From NCBI RefSeq assembly GCF_900496995.4, contig NC_044027.1, positions 15,648,743 through 15,712,742 on the forward strand: a DNA stretch of 64,000 nt, in the 5' to 3' direction. The stretch is from Aquila chrysaetos chrysaetos (Eukaryota; Chordata; Aves; Accipitriformes; Accipitridae). Position numbers and translations under genes: made by a program. Numbering within the stretch: the first letter of the stretch is position 1; the number at the start of each line of letters is the position of its first letter. Shown here piece by piece: positions 30,701 to 44,200 of this stretch. Under the pieces are notes generated by a model. That model worked only from the letters and a program-made list of their open reading frames with translations, was not told where the DNA came from and did not search any database.

Positions 30701-33700
30701 ACTCCCCTGTAACAGCGGGTCTGAGCCAGCGTCCTAACAGAGTGACAGGGTCCGGTTTGTGTTACAAGGATGGTAGGAAAGAGCGCGGCAGGGTCCCGAG
30801 GAAACCTCCGCTCCGGGAAGGGGGAATGGCCGTACCAGGTCCGGCTGGGAAGGAAAGAGAGCAGAGGGGAAGCGAGAGCTGGAGCCACCTCCTCCGGGGA
30901 GATCTCGTAGCAGAGTCAAGCAAGGCAAGCTTCAAAATAAATCAGTTTAGGGAAGACACCACACGCTGTAGGCTCTTGTCAGAGAGCACCGCGCTTGCCA
31001 CGTGAACAGCGTCTTGTGCGGGAGGATCTCAGCGGCCTCAAAAGCTGCTGAAGGACCAGCCTCACCTCCAGCTTGTGTGCAGGGAACGAGAGGGGACCCA
31101 GCTGTCCAACAGCAGAACCCACCAGCACTGCTCCTGCACCTACAGCAGCACCTGAAACCACTCATTTCTAGAGGCCGGTGCCGGGCAGGGGTGATCCTGG
31201 CAAGGCCTCAGGGGTGGGACAGGCTGTGCTGGGTTGAAATGAGATGCTGCAGTAAAAATGGCAGTTGAGAAGAAGCACCAGTCCCATTAAGGAAACCTTT
31301 GGAGCATTGCACTGATTCTGCTCCACTGATTTCTCCCGGGGTACAGAGACTCCAACAGACAGGCTGCTGGTGGTTGGTTTTTGTCAGCTCCAGGCTCTGG
31401 ATCCAAGACACAGACCAGTTAGTGCGGTGGGTTTGCCAGGACCAAACACAATCCTGGCTCTCAAGCCCCTTCTGGGCTTTTACCCAGCTTGAGGGCCACC
31501 TTCCTCCCCTCCCGACATAGCTTTAACCAGGACCACCACCCTGGGAACAAAGAATGAAAGCTGCTCCGCTGAACAAGCCAACACACACAAATCCAACTAA
31601 ATCAGCAGAATTGTTTCTAGCCGAGATATTTTATGGTTTCATCTGGATACCAAACAAAATTACGCCAGAATGGAAAGCCCAGAACAATTGGTGCTTGTCC
31701 TGCCTTCTCCCCAGGCTTATGGAGAAAATAAGTTGTTGTAAACAGGGAACTTCTGTTCCTTTCTATCCTGCTTAGTTATGGGTGCTTCTCAGTGGTGGGG
31801 TACCAGTGCTAAGGCGTCTTGTGTTGGACCTAGATGCTGAAAGCAGGCGTTCAACAGTGACCCTTGTCCCAAGGTGACCTCCTTGCTTTTTCCTATCCCA
31901 AAGCCTGGAAGTGTAAACCAAAGATGTTCTAGCTGCAGAGGAGAGGAGAATGTGGGCTCCTATTACTGGCAAAGGACACGGAGCCAGAACAGAGCTGAGA
32001 AAAGGTGCAAGAGCATCTTCTGGGAGGGGCAGGACTCTACCCACGAGAGCAGGGAGCAGGGCAGCATCAAGAAAGGCAAACCCAAATGGAGTCCATGTCT
32101 GACTCGCAGGCAGCTTTATAGAAAAGCTCCATAGTGCCATTATTTCCAGACCAAACGCAGAAACTTCAAGCTGCAGCGCAGCAAGGCCCCTACCATTCGC
32201 CACAGTTCACACAAGAAAGCAAACCTGACCAAAGCCAACACCGGTGCAGTCAAACGAAGCTGCGGTTTTGCCAAACGCTGCCAAGAGCCGATCTCCCCAC
32301 CCTTACGAGCTGCGTCGGCAGCTCCCACCCACCCAAGACCCCTGCAACACACACCACGTACCTCAGAGCAAGAGGGGACAAATTCAGGAGCGGTTCAGGG
32401 CGACATCCTCCTGCTCCATGCCAGGGCTGTGCCAAGGGAACCCACCGTGACCCCCAGCAGCTCCTCCAGCATTCGGGTGCTCAGAGGACCTGGGAGCCCC
32501 TGCACCCACAACACCCTGCTCCTGCACCACACCCTGCCCTGCCTTGACGAAGAGGTGCTTCGAGTTGGGTACAAATTAACTCCACGCCTACCAGGTTCTT
32601 CCCAAATTGAGTGATGCATGAGGATAAAGCCAGCTCAGAGCTGATCTAGAGCTGCTGAAGTGTAAATAAGGGCAGAATTTGGTTTCTGCTGACCCCGCTA
32701 CTATTCAAACACATTTTGCACATCAGCCTTCAAGTTTATTAAGAGGAAACTTGGCTTAGCTTCAGGTGTGTGTGCCTTTAACACTTTCTTGTTTAACAAC
32801 CTCCTCCTCTTCCTTTCCCTACTCACGCAAGTAATCCAGCACTACCTGCTAAAAGATGGTGAAGCTGAAAGAAAAAAGGCATTCTATTTTGTTTTAAAAT
32901 CACGTTATTTATCATAACCATTTGTAACACTACACACCCAGTTAATACAGACGGCAATGAGATTTCCTGACGTCTCTCACCGACGTGCTGTTGGCCTTTT
33001 TTCCTATTATGAATTTGCCAACAGTCCCTATTAACTCATACGTGACAGTCAGCCAGGAGAAGGTCATATTATTTTCCCCTCATGCACAAGATCAGTTCTT
33101 CCCAAATTTACACTCTCTGCATCACTCTCTGAGTCATTTTCATCCTCAGGGGTTTCTTTTCCGTTTAAGTTGACGTTTGCCTTAAACCTGATTGCTCTTC
33201 CAAACAGTACTCATAGCAAAATCAGGTGGGCTTTGTTGTTATTTTATCTTAATCTAATAAATACTAGTAGCTTCATTCTCTTTGCAAAAACATCGTTAAT
33301 TCTATACTGGAGCCTTTTAAATATCTTTCTGAAGTTTCAAAAAGGTATTGCAGTAAAATCAGCGTGTTTGGTAATCGCCTAGAAGGAAAAAAAACCCGTT
33401 GGTTCTCAAAAGTTACATTTCACTTCAGAAATTAAATACTTTTGGGCTGATTGCTTCCCTCCTACAGTCAGTCCTTAGTATGACTCACTATAGCCCAAAG
33501 TAGGTGCCCTCAATTCTGTATTCACAAAGTAGGTATCATTTTCTTTTGGTTATACTCCTTTTTCAGTATTTTTTCGCTTCCAGCACCTGAAATTGCTACT
33601 GGATTTGAGCACTTTCTGGTCCTGTGTTAAACATGCCTGGCTTGGGTCACAGGTGGGCTGCTCTTCCTCATCTCTTTCCTCAAGGAAGACACATGCAGGC

Positions 33701-34790
33701 AGCAGAAAGTTGTGTTTTGGCAGGGTTTTGCACTGTTTTCAAAAGTATACTGCTTGGCGCTTGTGTTATAGGAGGTGCTGGAAGAAGCACAGTGAGGAAG
33801 ACAGGGAGAGGGAGGTGGGTGCTCACCTGTAGGTCCTGGGGGAGTTTCTAAGTCTCCTGCAGGCCTTGGGGAGCACCCGCTCTCCCCCCCGCAGCCCCCC
33901 CGCCTCACCAACTCAAAGGGGAGTTTTGTCACGGACTTCACTTGAGCTCGGGTTCCATTTCACGTGCTGGGCAATGGTGAACAAGTGCCCACCTTGGCAT
34001 ATTTGGGGCCATACTGTAACCCTTTTCTCAGTAGTCCCCATTCTCTGATGATAAGCAAGAACAAGAAAAAAAGCAAATGGGAAAAGCAAGAAGTGAAATG
34101 CATTAGCTTGGGACGTACTCAAAATAGGCCTAGCCAAAGCAGAGAACCCCGAAAGCCAGGGTTACTACTGGCAAGTGTTAGCAAGAGCCTGCAAAGGCTT
34201 TAATGTTCAGAGAGGCGAGACATTTCATACATACTCTGCGTTATATAATTAGGTATGACAACACGCTGCAGGCAAAGAGAAGTTTGGAGACTGCTGGATT
34301 CCACGCTGGCTCCCTCCCACAGTGACAACGTTTATTCCCAAACTCAGGAGTTTTGACATGAAGTTTTGTGCCCATGAGCTCTGCCCCAAAGGGACCACAT
34401 GTCATTACACTGAAAAGCTCTCCACAATCCTGCCACTTGCACTGAAATTGGGGAGATTCCTTCCAGGTGGCACTACCTGACTAACGATCAGTGTCCAGAG
34501 ACAGACCTTGCCCCAGTGCACAAAGGACAGGAGAGAAGGTGGCAGCAACGTGGCTACGTTACCTGAGACAGGAGCAGAAGTGTCCCCCTGTATAATGACA
34601 GGGGAAAGGGCAGCCTCCCCTGTCCTCTTAAACATCCTCCTGGAATACCTCCTCTGCCACCACTGTTTATCTCGTTAAAAATAAGCATGCAAACAGATTG
34701 TGGAGTGTTGCCACAGGTCTTTTAAACAGGGAAGCAGCTCCTGTCTGAGTACACTTGTCTCACTTTCATGTTATATAGACATCACAGTTC
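30701..34790. other. Convergent intergenic sequence between BARHL1 and DDX31
   Basis: No gene recognised. Open frames of up to 143 codons (minus, 31772-32203) show no family signature. The stretch 33170-33450 is AT-rich with TAATAAATACTAG and TTCAGAAATTAAATAC, but nothing is distinctive enough to name. No interspersed repeat was recognised. Confidence 0.7.
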
Positions 34791-35073
34791 TCTGAAAACC
34801 ATATTTAACCTTTTTATTTTTCTTGCAAAAACCACCTTAGAAACGCGGTGCATCTTCAGGAAGCCACATTTAATTGCAGCCGTGCAACAGGACACGCCTG
34901 GATTCGATTCCATTTGGACCTATGGAATGAAGGGGAGGAGGCCAAGATCCCCAAGATCCCTCCCATATTTGCCTGATAAATTGAAACACTCCTCAGTTGA
35001 TTTGGCAGGTCACCCTGACCCCCAGCTGAGGCACTCAAGCAGGTTTTACAGCCAATGACTGGAAGGTCCCGGC
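34790..35073 (-). other. DDX31: DDX31 3' UTR (approximate)
   Basis: From the TAA stop at 35074-35076 (minus strand) to just past the AATAAA hexamer. No coding similarity is seen; a 60-codon minus-strand frame at 34856-35038 is incidental. Confidence 0.5.
34813..34818 (-). terminator. DDX31: Probable DDX31 polyadenylation signal (AATAAA on minus strand)
   Basis: TTTATT on the plus strand is AATAAA read on the minus strand, about 256 bases after the DDX31 stop. A weaker ATTAAA lies at 34869-34874. Which is used cannot be told from sequence. Confidence 0.55.
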
Positions 35074-35221
35074 TTATGTCGGAATCTGCTGGTTGCCAGG
35101 TTTTCTCTGTTTTCTCTTCTTCTTGACCTTGGATACACCAGTGTCCATCCCACTGGAATATTCAGATCGCAAGATCTCAGCAAGGCGATGTTTGCCGTGG
35201 GTCTTCTTGAGAAGGTCAGAC
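35074..35221 (-). CDS. DDX31: DDX31 last coding exon
   Basis: Minus strand; acceptor CTGCCCAG, entering with the last base of an Arg codon. 148 nt ending in TAA. Encodes [35 protein letters not shown] and a basic tail [26 protein letters not shown] is a DDX31 signature. The tail is shorter than the human C-terminus, which continues past this point. Confidence 0.95.
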
Positions 35222-38200
35222 CTGGGCAGAGGGAAGAAAAGAGGAATTAGATTTCCTTCTCTCTGAAATGCTGCTAGGTGGGTTACTTACTTTACAGCCG
35301 TGGAAAGTGACATTTGCGCATTAGCAGAAGAACAGCTTCCTTTTCTTGAAGCTTGATTTGAAATTCTGTCTCATGCAAAATTAGATATTGTTGTGACAGG
35401 TTTTCACAAAGGTGGCAAAATATCATGCCGTTTTTAAAAGCAAGCCTTTGTTCTGTACAAATGCTCTTGCAGGGGTGGCGGGGAGAAGGAGGGAAGGTTG
35501 TGCGCTGAAGGCTGATGAATTAGGTGACACAGCAGTTTGAAAATTATAATAATAATAAAAAAACCCTAACAGCCTTAAGACATTGAACAATGGAAACATT
35601 TTATAAACAGAGCTTAAATCCAAAGCTTGGAAACACAAAAAACCCAAACAAACAAGAAAAAAAAAAAAAAAAAAATAGTCAGGAGCCTAAACCCAACAGA
35701 CTCTTTTCTTGCAGTGTCCTGCAGAATCACATGCACCTTACAGCCTCCCTCTCCAGAGACCGGCTTTTGCAAAGGTAGCTGCATTCTGCCCAGCCACTAA
35801 ACTCCAACATGGATCTCCCTGTAGCCCTGAACTGCCAGCTATAAATATAAAAACCCACTCAGCATTTTTCCACCACAAGTTCTGCCACTGTCCTGCTCTA
35901 TAACCTTGGGCAAATCTCATCCTCATTGCTGCTATCACCCACGCTTATTTCAACTGCAATCTCTTTGGTGCAAGACCCATCATTCCCTGCCATGTTCCCT
36001 TGGTCCTGGGCACAATGGGGTATACACAGCTATTGGTGCCTGCACATCCCACTCTCCTCTTTAGAGTAAGGACCAGTAACAGATCTCAAAAATTTCCAGA
36101 GAAGTGGACAGAAATCTGTCCCTCTAAATACAAGGGAACTGAACAGAAGCTCCGCATCCATGCCAGTGTGCGTTTATGACAACACATGGACCTCAGCAGT
36201 CCTAAAGGTTGACGCCTTATAGCACTGCCTCTCACAGTTCCTTCAGGTGTCCAGAACCTTGTTGGGGAATCACAGGAGAAGGAAGCATTTTTGGCTGCAG
36301 CAACAGATCAATCCACTCATCAGGCCAAACACACAAAGGCGGCAAGGGAAGCACTCTTGGCTCTCTGGTGTATTTGCTTGCCCCCTTTTCTACAGCTCGT
36401 TTTCCACCCCTGTGTAGGTTTCATGGCTGGAGTGGGTTTGGAAGGATGTATCAGAATGATAAGAAGGATGGTGTGATGACTGCCACTGAAAGATGGTTTT
36501 TCCTAGAAGAGAAAGCCTGGAATACATAGGCGAGAAGACTCTGCTACCTTCAGTGTAGTCTCCATTCTCACAGTAATGAAACATTCAAGCTCTGCGTTGG
36601 CAGAAGGGCTAGAGACTGGACATACTGGAGAAATAAGATGCACAGCCACCGCCCGGTTTGAACCCACAGAAACCAAGGCAAAAAGACAGAATCAACTTGA
36701 AAGCGACCATACAGCTAATGAAGCAAAGGTGCTGTTGGTAAAGCCATACCTGCGGTACCTTCACAGCAGAGGTGCCTTGTCAAACTGCCTTCCCGAATGC
36801 ATGAGCCACAGCAGCACAGAGGGATGCTTGTGGGTGCACACACAGCACCAGGCCAAGGTGTGCCCTTAACCAGCCCAGCTCTGCTGCAAAAACTTTGTAG
36901 TGCAGCTGCATCCTCTGCTCAGCCCCCTCCATCACTTGATAAAGTTTCTATTTGACACTTTCACTGTGTCTCCAAGCATTTACTACAGTAATTCGAGGGT
37001 TACCAAGCAACAGATCAGTTTACTTAACAACAGGGAACTATCTGCTGCAAAAGGACAAGTAATCTACCAGTAGCTGCCGGGCTGAGTTTCAGCTCAGCAG
37101 GGAGGTTGTCCAACACTTTATTATCAATCAGGTGAAATCATTGCCCAATTAGTAAATCAATACCCCCTGCTGTGGTGATCAGCTGTACACAGAAAAGCAA
37201 GGATGCAGGGAAAAGGGAGGTTTCTCCCTCTAACCAGGGCCACAAAAATCAATGGAGCTGTGCTGTGGAACCTGTGCTGATCACTGAGAGAAGAAAAGCA
37301 GCTGTCAAGGCCCTGTTTAACCACGAGATGGAAGAGCCACAGGCAACAGCAACAGTCTGCAGTGACAGCACACCAGGGAAAGTGCACCAGGTCAGGATCC
37401 CTGGCCAGATTCTGATTCCTGTTGTAAACCTGTAAATTGCCCTCTCTGCTCAACTGGTGAAAGTCTCTGGGGCTCTACCAGAGCAGTCAAGGTAACATCG
37501 GTGAGGAAAGGCGCCCTGTGGTTATGAGACAAAGCCCAGGAGAACAGAGCGAGACCTTGATACCCTCCGAGCATCCTTGGTCAAAGTGTTTAATCTCTTT
37601 GGCCTTCATGTCCATTCTCTCACCTCACAACCCAGGAGGACTGCATCTTCCCTGTTGCCAAAGGCTGGTGTGATGTTAATTTAAGAGAGCTGTGTGGTGG
37701 TACTGGATACTGCAGCAAAAAGCTTCACAGAAAGGCTGTAAATGTAAGGTGTATTTGCAACATAGACAGAACCCATGTTCCCATCACTGGATAAACACAT
37801 GGATTGTCAGCATCTCTTTCTGTGATCTCATGTCTAGATATCACGCTATATTGAGCCCTAATGAGAACACATCATGTTGATAATGGGCACAGAAATCCCC
37901 AGCCCTTTAAATCCCTCTCTCCAAACACAACAGTCAGTCTTTAGGTGGGGAACTACAAAACAGCACAGCTAAGGGGAACTTGCAGGGGAAAAAAGATTCA
38001 CTAATGACTGACCCATCCCAACGTGCTACGGTTCCAAGGTTTCAGCAGGGCTTAAAGGAGAAAGGAATGTTCAAATGGATGAGAAAATAGCCACTTTTAC
38101 TGGCTGGGGGAAAATGAGACAGGAATAGAGAAGTCATAACTCAGAAAATGAAACAGCCCCAACACACGAGTTAGGAAGAACTTGTCCCTGAAGACAAGCT

Positions 38201-41200
38201 ATTTGACTTCTTGGTGTTACTGTCCAGCACACTGGGTGTTGAGTGCTGTGACATATTGGATGCCAGGCAGAAGCACCACTGGACTACTACTCTTTTACGC
38301 TAGACATAGGGTATCAGGACTCGCATAAAAGACAGATGGGAATTGGTAAGTAGTCAGAAGAGCCAGCAGAGATGAGTTAGCATCACCTTCTAACTTCAGC
38401 TGGGGAACACATCATCCCTTCATTTGTAAGGCTTAACCCTAGACCCAACCACTGCTTTGGGCTTTATGTTCCAGGTATAGGGCAAAAACCATATCACCCC
38501 AAGATCTATCTAATCACCTCATTATCAAAGGGAGAGAAAGGTGCTTTGCACAGTGAGGAAGAGAAGGCAGAGCACCTAGTAATTGCTTGGCGTGGTCTGA
38601 GAAAGCTCCCCTCCTCCTTATGGAGACAGAGGAAGGAATAAAAGACCCAGGTTTACAGCTGCCTGTGCACACCTGTAATTAAGTTGCAACCTCACAAAAG
38701 CTGGTACCAAGAGCCTCAGCAGAGAGACAGTAAGGAAACAGAGGAACTGTCCCCAGCTGACTTTGTTATATCCTCTGGCCAGGAAAGACCAGGCCAGAAA
38801 CAAACTTTTAAAGACAAAAAAAGCCATCCTCTTCCAGAAAACCAGAATGATTTTATTCACTCTTTAAACATGAGAAACTTGTGAATCTTGCTAAATACAT
38901 CACTGAATGATGAAGAGGCAGAAGAGGAAGAAACAAGAAAGAAAAAGTGTCCAGTGAAGGAAAGAAAATAAAATCCTTCTTTCCTCTGCTTCAGTTTCCT
39001 TTTGCCTCCATCTGCAGAGCCACTCCCAGCATGCTGCTCCCCTTCCCCATCCCACTCAGGAGCTGCAGTGGTCCGCAGGGGTGCTGGTGCTGCCCAACCC
39101 TCCACCTCAAAGGAAATCTGAATGATTTGGACCAGTCTGCTCTTCTGACCCCTTGACTCTCAACCCTTTGCTTCACTCAAGAGTATCAGAAAAGATTCAA
39201 GGCAAATCTTTTTTCACATCATGAAAAAAAACCCAAAACCCAAACAAGTGAATGCAGCATAGTTGACTAGCCTGAAATCCTCCCTGTTGTTTCCAGAGGA
39301 TCTGCCACACGATACTAACTCACCACAGAAGTCCCACCTAGCTTGCATGCAACACACCTTCAACACAGTTTGCTACTTCCACACAGCTTGGGCCATTGAT
39401 GGCTTTGCAAATGCTGAAGACACCATCTGCTGAATTCCACAATCACTAGCAACAAGATGGTAGAATAACAGAGACTATACTATGGCAAAAAAAAAAACCC
39501 AAGACAAGTATACTGAACTAAGCTTTGAGGATGTTCAACATAGCTGAGATACTGTGGACAGCTCCAAGGCACAAACAGAAGCGGAAGAAAAGCATACACA
39601 AACTGTTCTGTTTCTATATAACATCCCATTCATCTCCCAAGCATTACTGGTAAGATCATAAGAATGATCAAGTTTCACCAGCTGATTTAATCAGATTGAA
39701 TTTGTTACTATATGCAAACCATGATCCTGGTTGTGGAGACTCTCAAACATTCAGGTGTGAAAGGACCAAGTGACAACTGTAAGAAAAGGAGTGAGTATCC
39801 GATACCATTTTTCATTTTCATTTCAAAATTCTAATAAGTATATTTCATTGACACATCTGCTTCATTAGAGAACTGAATCCCAAGCTGATCTCCAAGACAA
39901 AAACTCCTATGTGCCAGAGCAGTGGTACATATACATGCACGGTTTCTTGGATATTATTTGATGGCCCAGAAGATGCCTCTGCTAGTCTTTTTACCTAAAT
40001 GGTGAGTGAGCTTGTTCTTAGGGATGCCTCCTTCAACTTGGTTGGCACTGCTGTCTGTTCCTTTGTCTTGAGCTGTGTGAAATGCTGGTGCAATGCAGTG
40101 CAGCAAGTGTAGTGACCTTTAACCAACTCGCAGCATCTGCAGCAACCAAAGGCTCCCAAATTGCTCCAGCTGAGGAAGAAGGAGTATAAAGTTCTGACGC
40201 ACAGTCCCAGGACTCATGGTGTGTCTTTGGAGGAGACAGGAGTAGGCTGTTTCATTTATCAGAAAACATTTCAACATGGATCGCACTATCAATCTGCCTG
40301 ACAGCACCTCCAACAGCTCTTTGAAATTGTGCCAGCAACAGAGCTGGGTTACCTCTGGGCCAAGGCTGCTGCAACACCTGCTTTTTCTACTTACAGTGTT
40401 GGATGAACCATCTGCAGCCAGCGCAACCCTGTTTGGGTTTGGTTTTCTGTTGTTGTTTTTTGTGGACTGGGGGCAAGAAATTCATCAGCAATCCTACACT
40501 GCTCTCGACAATTCAACAGATGGCCTAGGTACTCTGTTATCAGCTGATGTGAATGCAAGCTGGAGAAGATCAAGGAAAATTATTACCCAGTCAGACTGAG
40601 CACCAAGCTCTGTTCCAGAACAGTCAGAGCAGAGCAGTCTTCATGCTGAGACATGCCAAACAGCAAAGCCCACCTTACCATACTGAAGTCAACTGTATTT
40701 CATCTACACAGAAAGAGACAAAACGCCCCAGTTTCACTTTCGCTACCATCCCTTGGTCTTCACCCTATGGAGAAAGGATGAAAGCACCACTGGGATGCTG
40801 GGAACTTCCCAGGATTCTTGCTTCTGTCAGGCTCTTTCCCAGCCTGAAGGGCAGAATATATTTCAATTAGAGCTGATAATTTTTTGGTGTGTACCGAACA
40901 TTACAGAGGTTTTCCAGCTCCACATGCAAGCCCTATTAGCTCGCTCAAAGACGGAGAAAAGGCTCTGTGCTGCGCCCGTGGTGGAATACGACAGTAATAA
41001 AGGGCATTGCTGCATGCAGATAACAATCAGATGGATTTTACAATTATAAAACTTTAATTTCATAACAGGACTTTTTTATAACATTACGATATGGGAAGCA
41101 GGACTCATCTATGTCCCTGAACTGCCTTAATGAAGAGTGATGGTGATGTTTGCTTTCACAGCAGCCATGTCTCTTACTCTAATTTTTGGGTCTGTTTGCA

Positions 41201-44200
41201 CTCCAGCCCACGAATACACGCTCTTACCTGAGCTCCAGTCTGGCTTTCTAGAGCAGACTGCCCAAACCAAGTGAAATTCCCGGTGGGCAGAATTCCAAAC
41301 TTGCATTTTGACTAATTAAGTGATATTAGGAAAGCTCTAAATGGCATGCAAAAACTGGCAGGCAAACTGCTTCTAATGATTAGAAAATTGCTGTGCAGGG
41401 AGACCCAGCTGCAGCCTTGATTTGCAAGCCCTGTCAATAGACGCATTAGTCTTTCCAAAATTGTCAATGCCAAGACATTCAGAAGTGGAATCAAGGATAC
41501 GAGGCAGGAGAGAAGGTGAAAGGCTACTAGTTTTCACCCAAAGGAGACTGTTGCCCTAGCCATACAAACCAGGACACACAGGGTTGCAAGGTAGATTGCC
41601 CACCAGGAGTCTAATTCTATCTGACCACTAAATGCTGAAGAATGAATTAGCACAATAATTTTGCAGCCAAAACCTTAAGGGCATCATGATATCCATATTC
41701 AGAGCAATGGCAGTGTAATAATGATGTAAATCAATCCCCTCAAACAGAAGCACCCTGGACACCTATTCTTGATCCCATTTTAGTTAAGGGTTGGACTTAA
41801 ACTCTGAAGCATGAGCGGATTTTCACCTCGATTTTTATACTCACATTTTGCACATGCTGTAGCAACCATGAATGTATGTGATACTCATATGTAAATTCAA
41901 TCTCTCTGAGCGTTTCTGGCATCAGAGACATCCTGTAGCAATGAGTTCCACAGAATCCATCGAACGTAAAGATTTACCTCTTTCTTTTTAATGGCTTGAA
42001 TTCACAAACAAGGCAAATTAAGTTGCAACTCCTCATTGCAGTGAAACCCTTTGGGGACATACACAAGTCTTCCAGAGTTCAAAAGGAGAAAACACACCAT
42101 CAGCCACCACAGAATCCCAGAACCAACCCCCCCCCATCCAAAATGCAAAAGACTGAGTAGCACAGGGATGCTTGGTGGAATGGCAATAGGTCTTTAGCAT
42201 CTGCATTGTGAAAGAGTCAAAAGACATGTCTATCTGGCATGTCAGCTACTTCCTGTGCATGCTGCTTCTCTGCAGTGAACGAAAGACAGTTAATCCCTCA
42301 ATGGAAGCGGGATCAGCTTCCTTGCATCTACCCTTCAGTAAAAGCATGAGCCCAGACACTTACTAAGCTGGTGTACTGTAACTTAATATACAGTATCCGG
42401 TTCATGTGCTCATCTCTTACTTAAATACAGCATTTCAACTTTAAAAAAAAAAACAACAAAAAACCACAAACCCCAAAAAAACCAAAACCCACAAGCAATT
42501 ATTTTTCCATCTTCGAATCAGGTTTTGCAAGGACCACTACAGCTAAGGGGACAGTTGGTTTGCACAAAGAGGTTTAAAAAAATACATGAAAGTTTTACAT
42601 GTGCATTCAAGAGAAGGCTGCTTCCACATTTCAGCACTGAACTATCACACACCTGGCTGCTCTGTCCTCCTGTCTCACCTTCCCCAAGCAGGCTCTCTAA
42701 GGAGGCGCTAAGCACAAAAGGAGACTTAAAAAGAAATGAAAAGTTTTCTTTGTCCTCTTAAGGAAACATTTAATGATTGCCGTTACCCCACTTTCAACCT
42801 GGAGTGCCTGTTCTTTATTCTCTGGGCAGGTGCTGAGAGATGAGGCTTTAGTGAGCAGACTGATTAAAAACAAGTATCGGATGTTTGGAGACAATGTGTA
42901 ATACGACAACCAACACTCATGGCATCACGTGAGAAATATAATTAAAAAGATTGCTCTGTGACTATGCTGTTATAATTTCAAGCCTTACATTTTACAATTA
43001 AAAACCATTTGTCTTCTAAATGGCAGGGTAAATTCTGCTTTCTGCTTTGTCAGTGTGAAATCAAAAGCAATTCTCTGTAAGTTAACAGCACTACCTTGAA
43101 TTTATACTAGTGGAGACTGAATTTGAATCTATATTCACTTTGTCTAAACTATCCTATAAATACTAATATATCTTCTCTCTCTGGTTTTGTTTTTTTTTTT
43201 TTTTAGCACACACAGAGAAAGTTGATTAGAAACAAGTTTCACAGGCAAGAACAATTGTTGCACGTCACAACTTTGGCTATTTCTGCAGGGTCTTAACTTT
43301 CCAGATGCTCCTGGATTTGAAATCTGGAGCTTGAGCCGTGACAAACCTGTGCAAAGTCTGCCCACTTTCCTTGAGCTGCAATTATATGATCCACGCGCAA
43401 AGGAGCTTTCAAATCACTCTCAGACCATTTGTTCTAACACCTCCACATCCCCCAACCCCACGTGTCCTGTGCATAAACTACCTACTGTATCTTGAGCTTG
43501 TCTGTACTATAATAGGATGAAGACTTGGGGAGGAGGAACGCTGTCTAAGAGAGGTTCGTAACAAGGGAAAAAGTAGCTCTAACAGAGTAGCAACATCATA
43601 GGAACAGAGAGAGGCATTGTTGCAGGCCAAGTAATCCTATGACACGCTACTGTCAGTCATAGCTTGACACCCTGCTGGGCCAGCAAGACATCAAAGCCCA
43701 CCCCATACCATCTTACATGCTCTTTATTGGCTAATCAGGCTATTCTTCCTGAAATAAAGCTCCGTTAAATCCCCTGCTCACAGGGGCATTCCCATCCTGT
43801 TGCCCATCTGCTGGTGAGGGTCAGCTGAAGCAGGAGGCAGATCAGTGGCCTGTCCCTGGTGGCTTCTCAAAGCAGGACAATGCGGTCTCCAACTTTTTAT
43901 TTTAAAATCCCTTCCCCTTGCATTTTTTTTTTCCCCAAGATATGTACATGTGCAGGAGATGTCACCAGCCCAGGAACAATTATGGGGATTAGTGCTTTAA
44001 TTGCATGGCTAACGTTTGCTAATGGAGTTTACAGCAACAACTACGCGGAAAGAGTCACAACTGATACTGATAAAATAAAAAAGATTTTCCTCCTTTGGAC
44101 TATTGCAGTGATTTTACTGGCAAGCCAGAGGTTCGTATCCTGCCGTTGTGCTAGGGAAGACAGCGAGCCCTTAACGTTGTAAACTCAAAAGGGAGGATTA

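Noticed and set aside
43859-44182. 107-codon frame with membrane-like hydrophobic segments
   Set aside because: Hydrophobicity comes from AT-rich codons in a DDX31 intron, and the underlying DNA looks like a transcription-factor site cluster instead.
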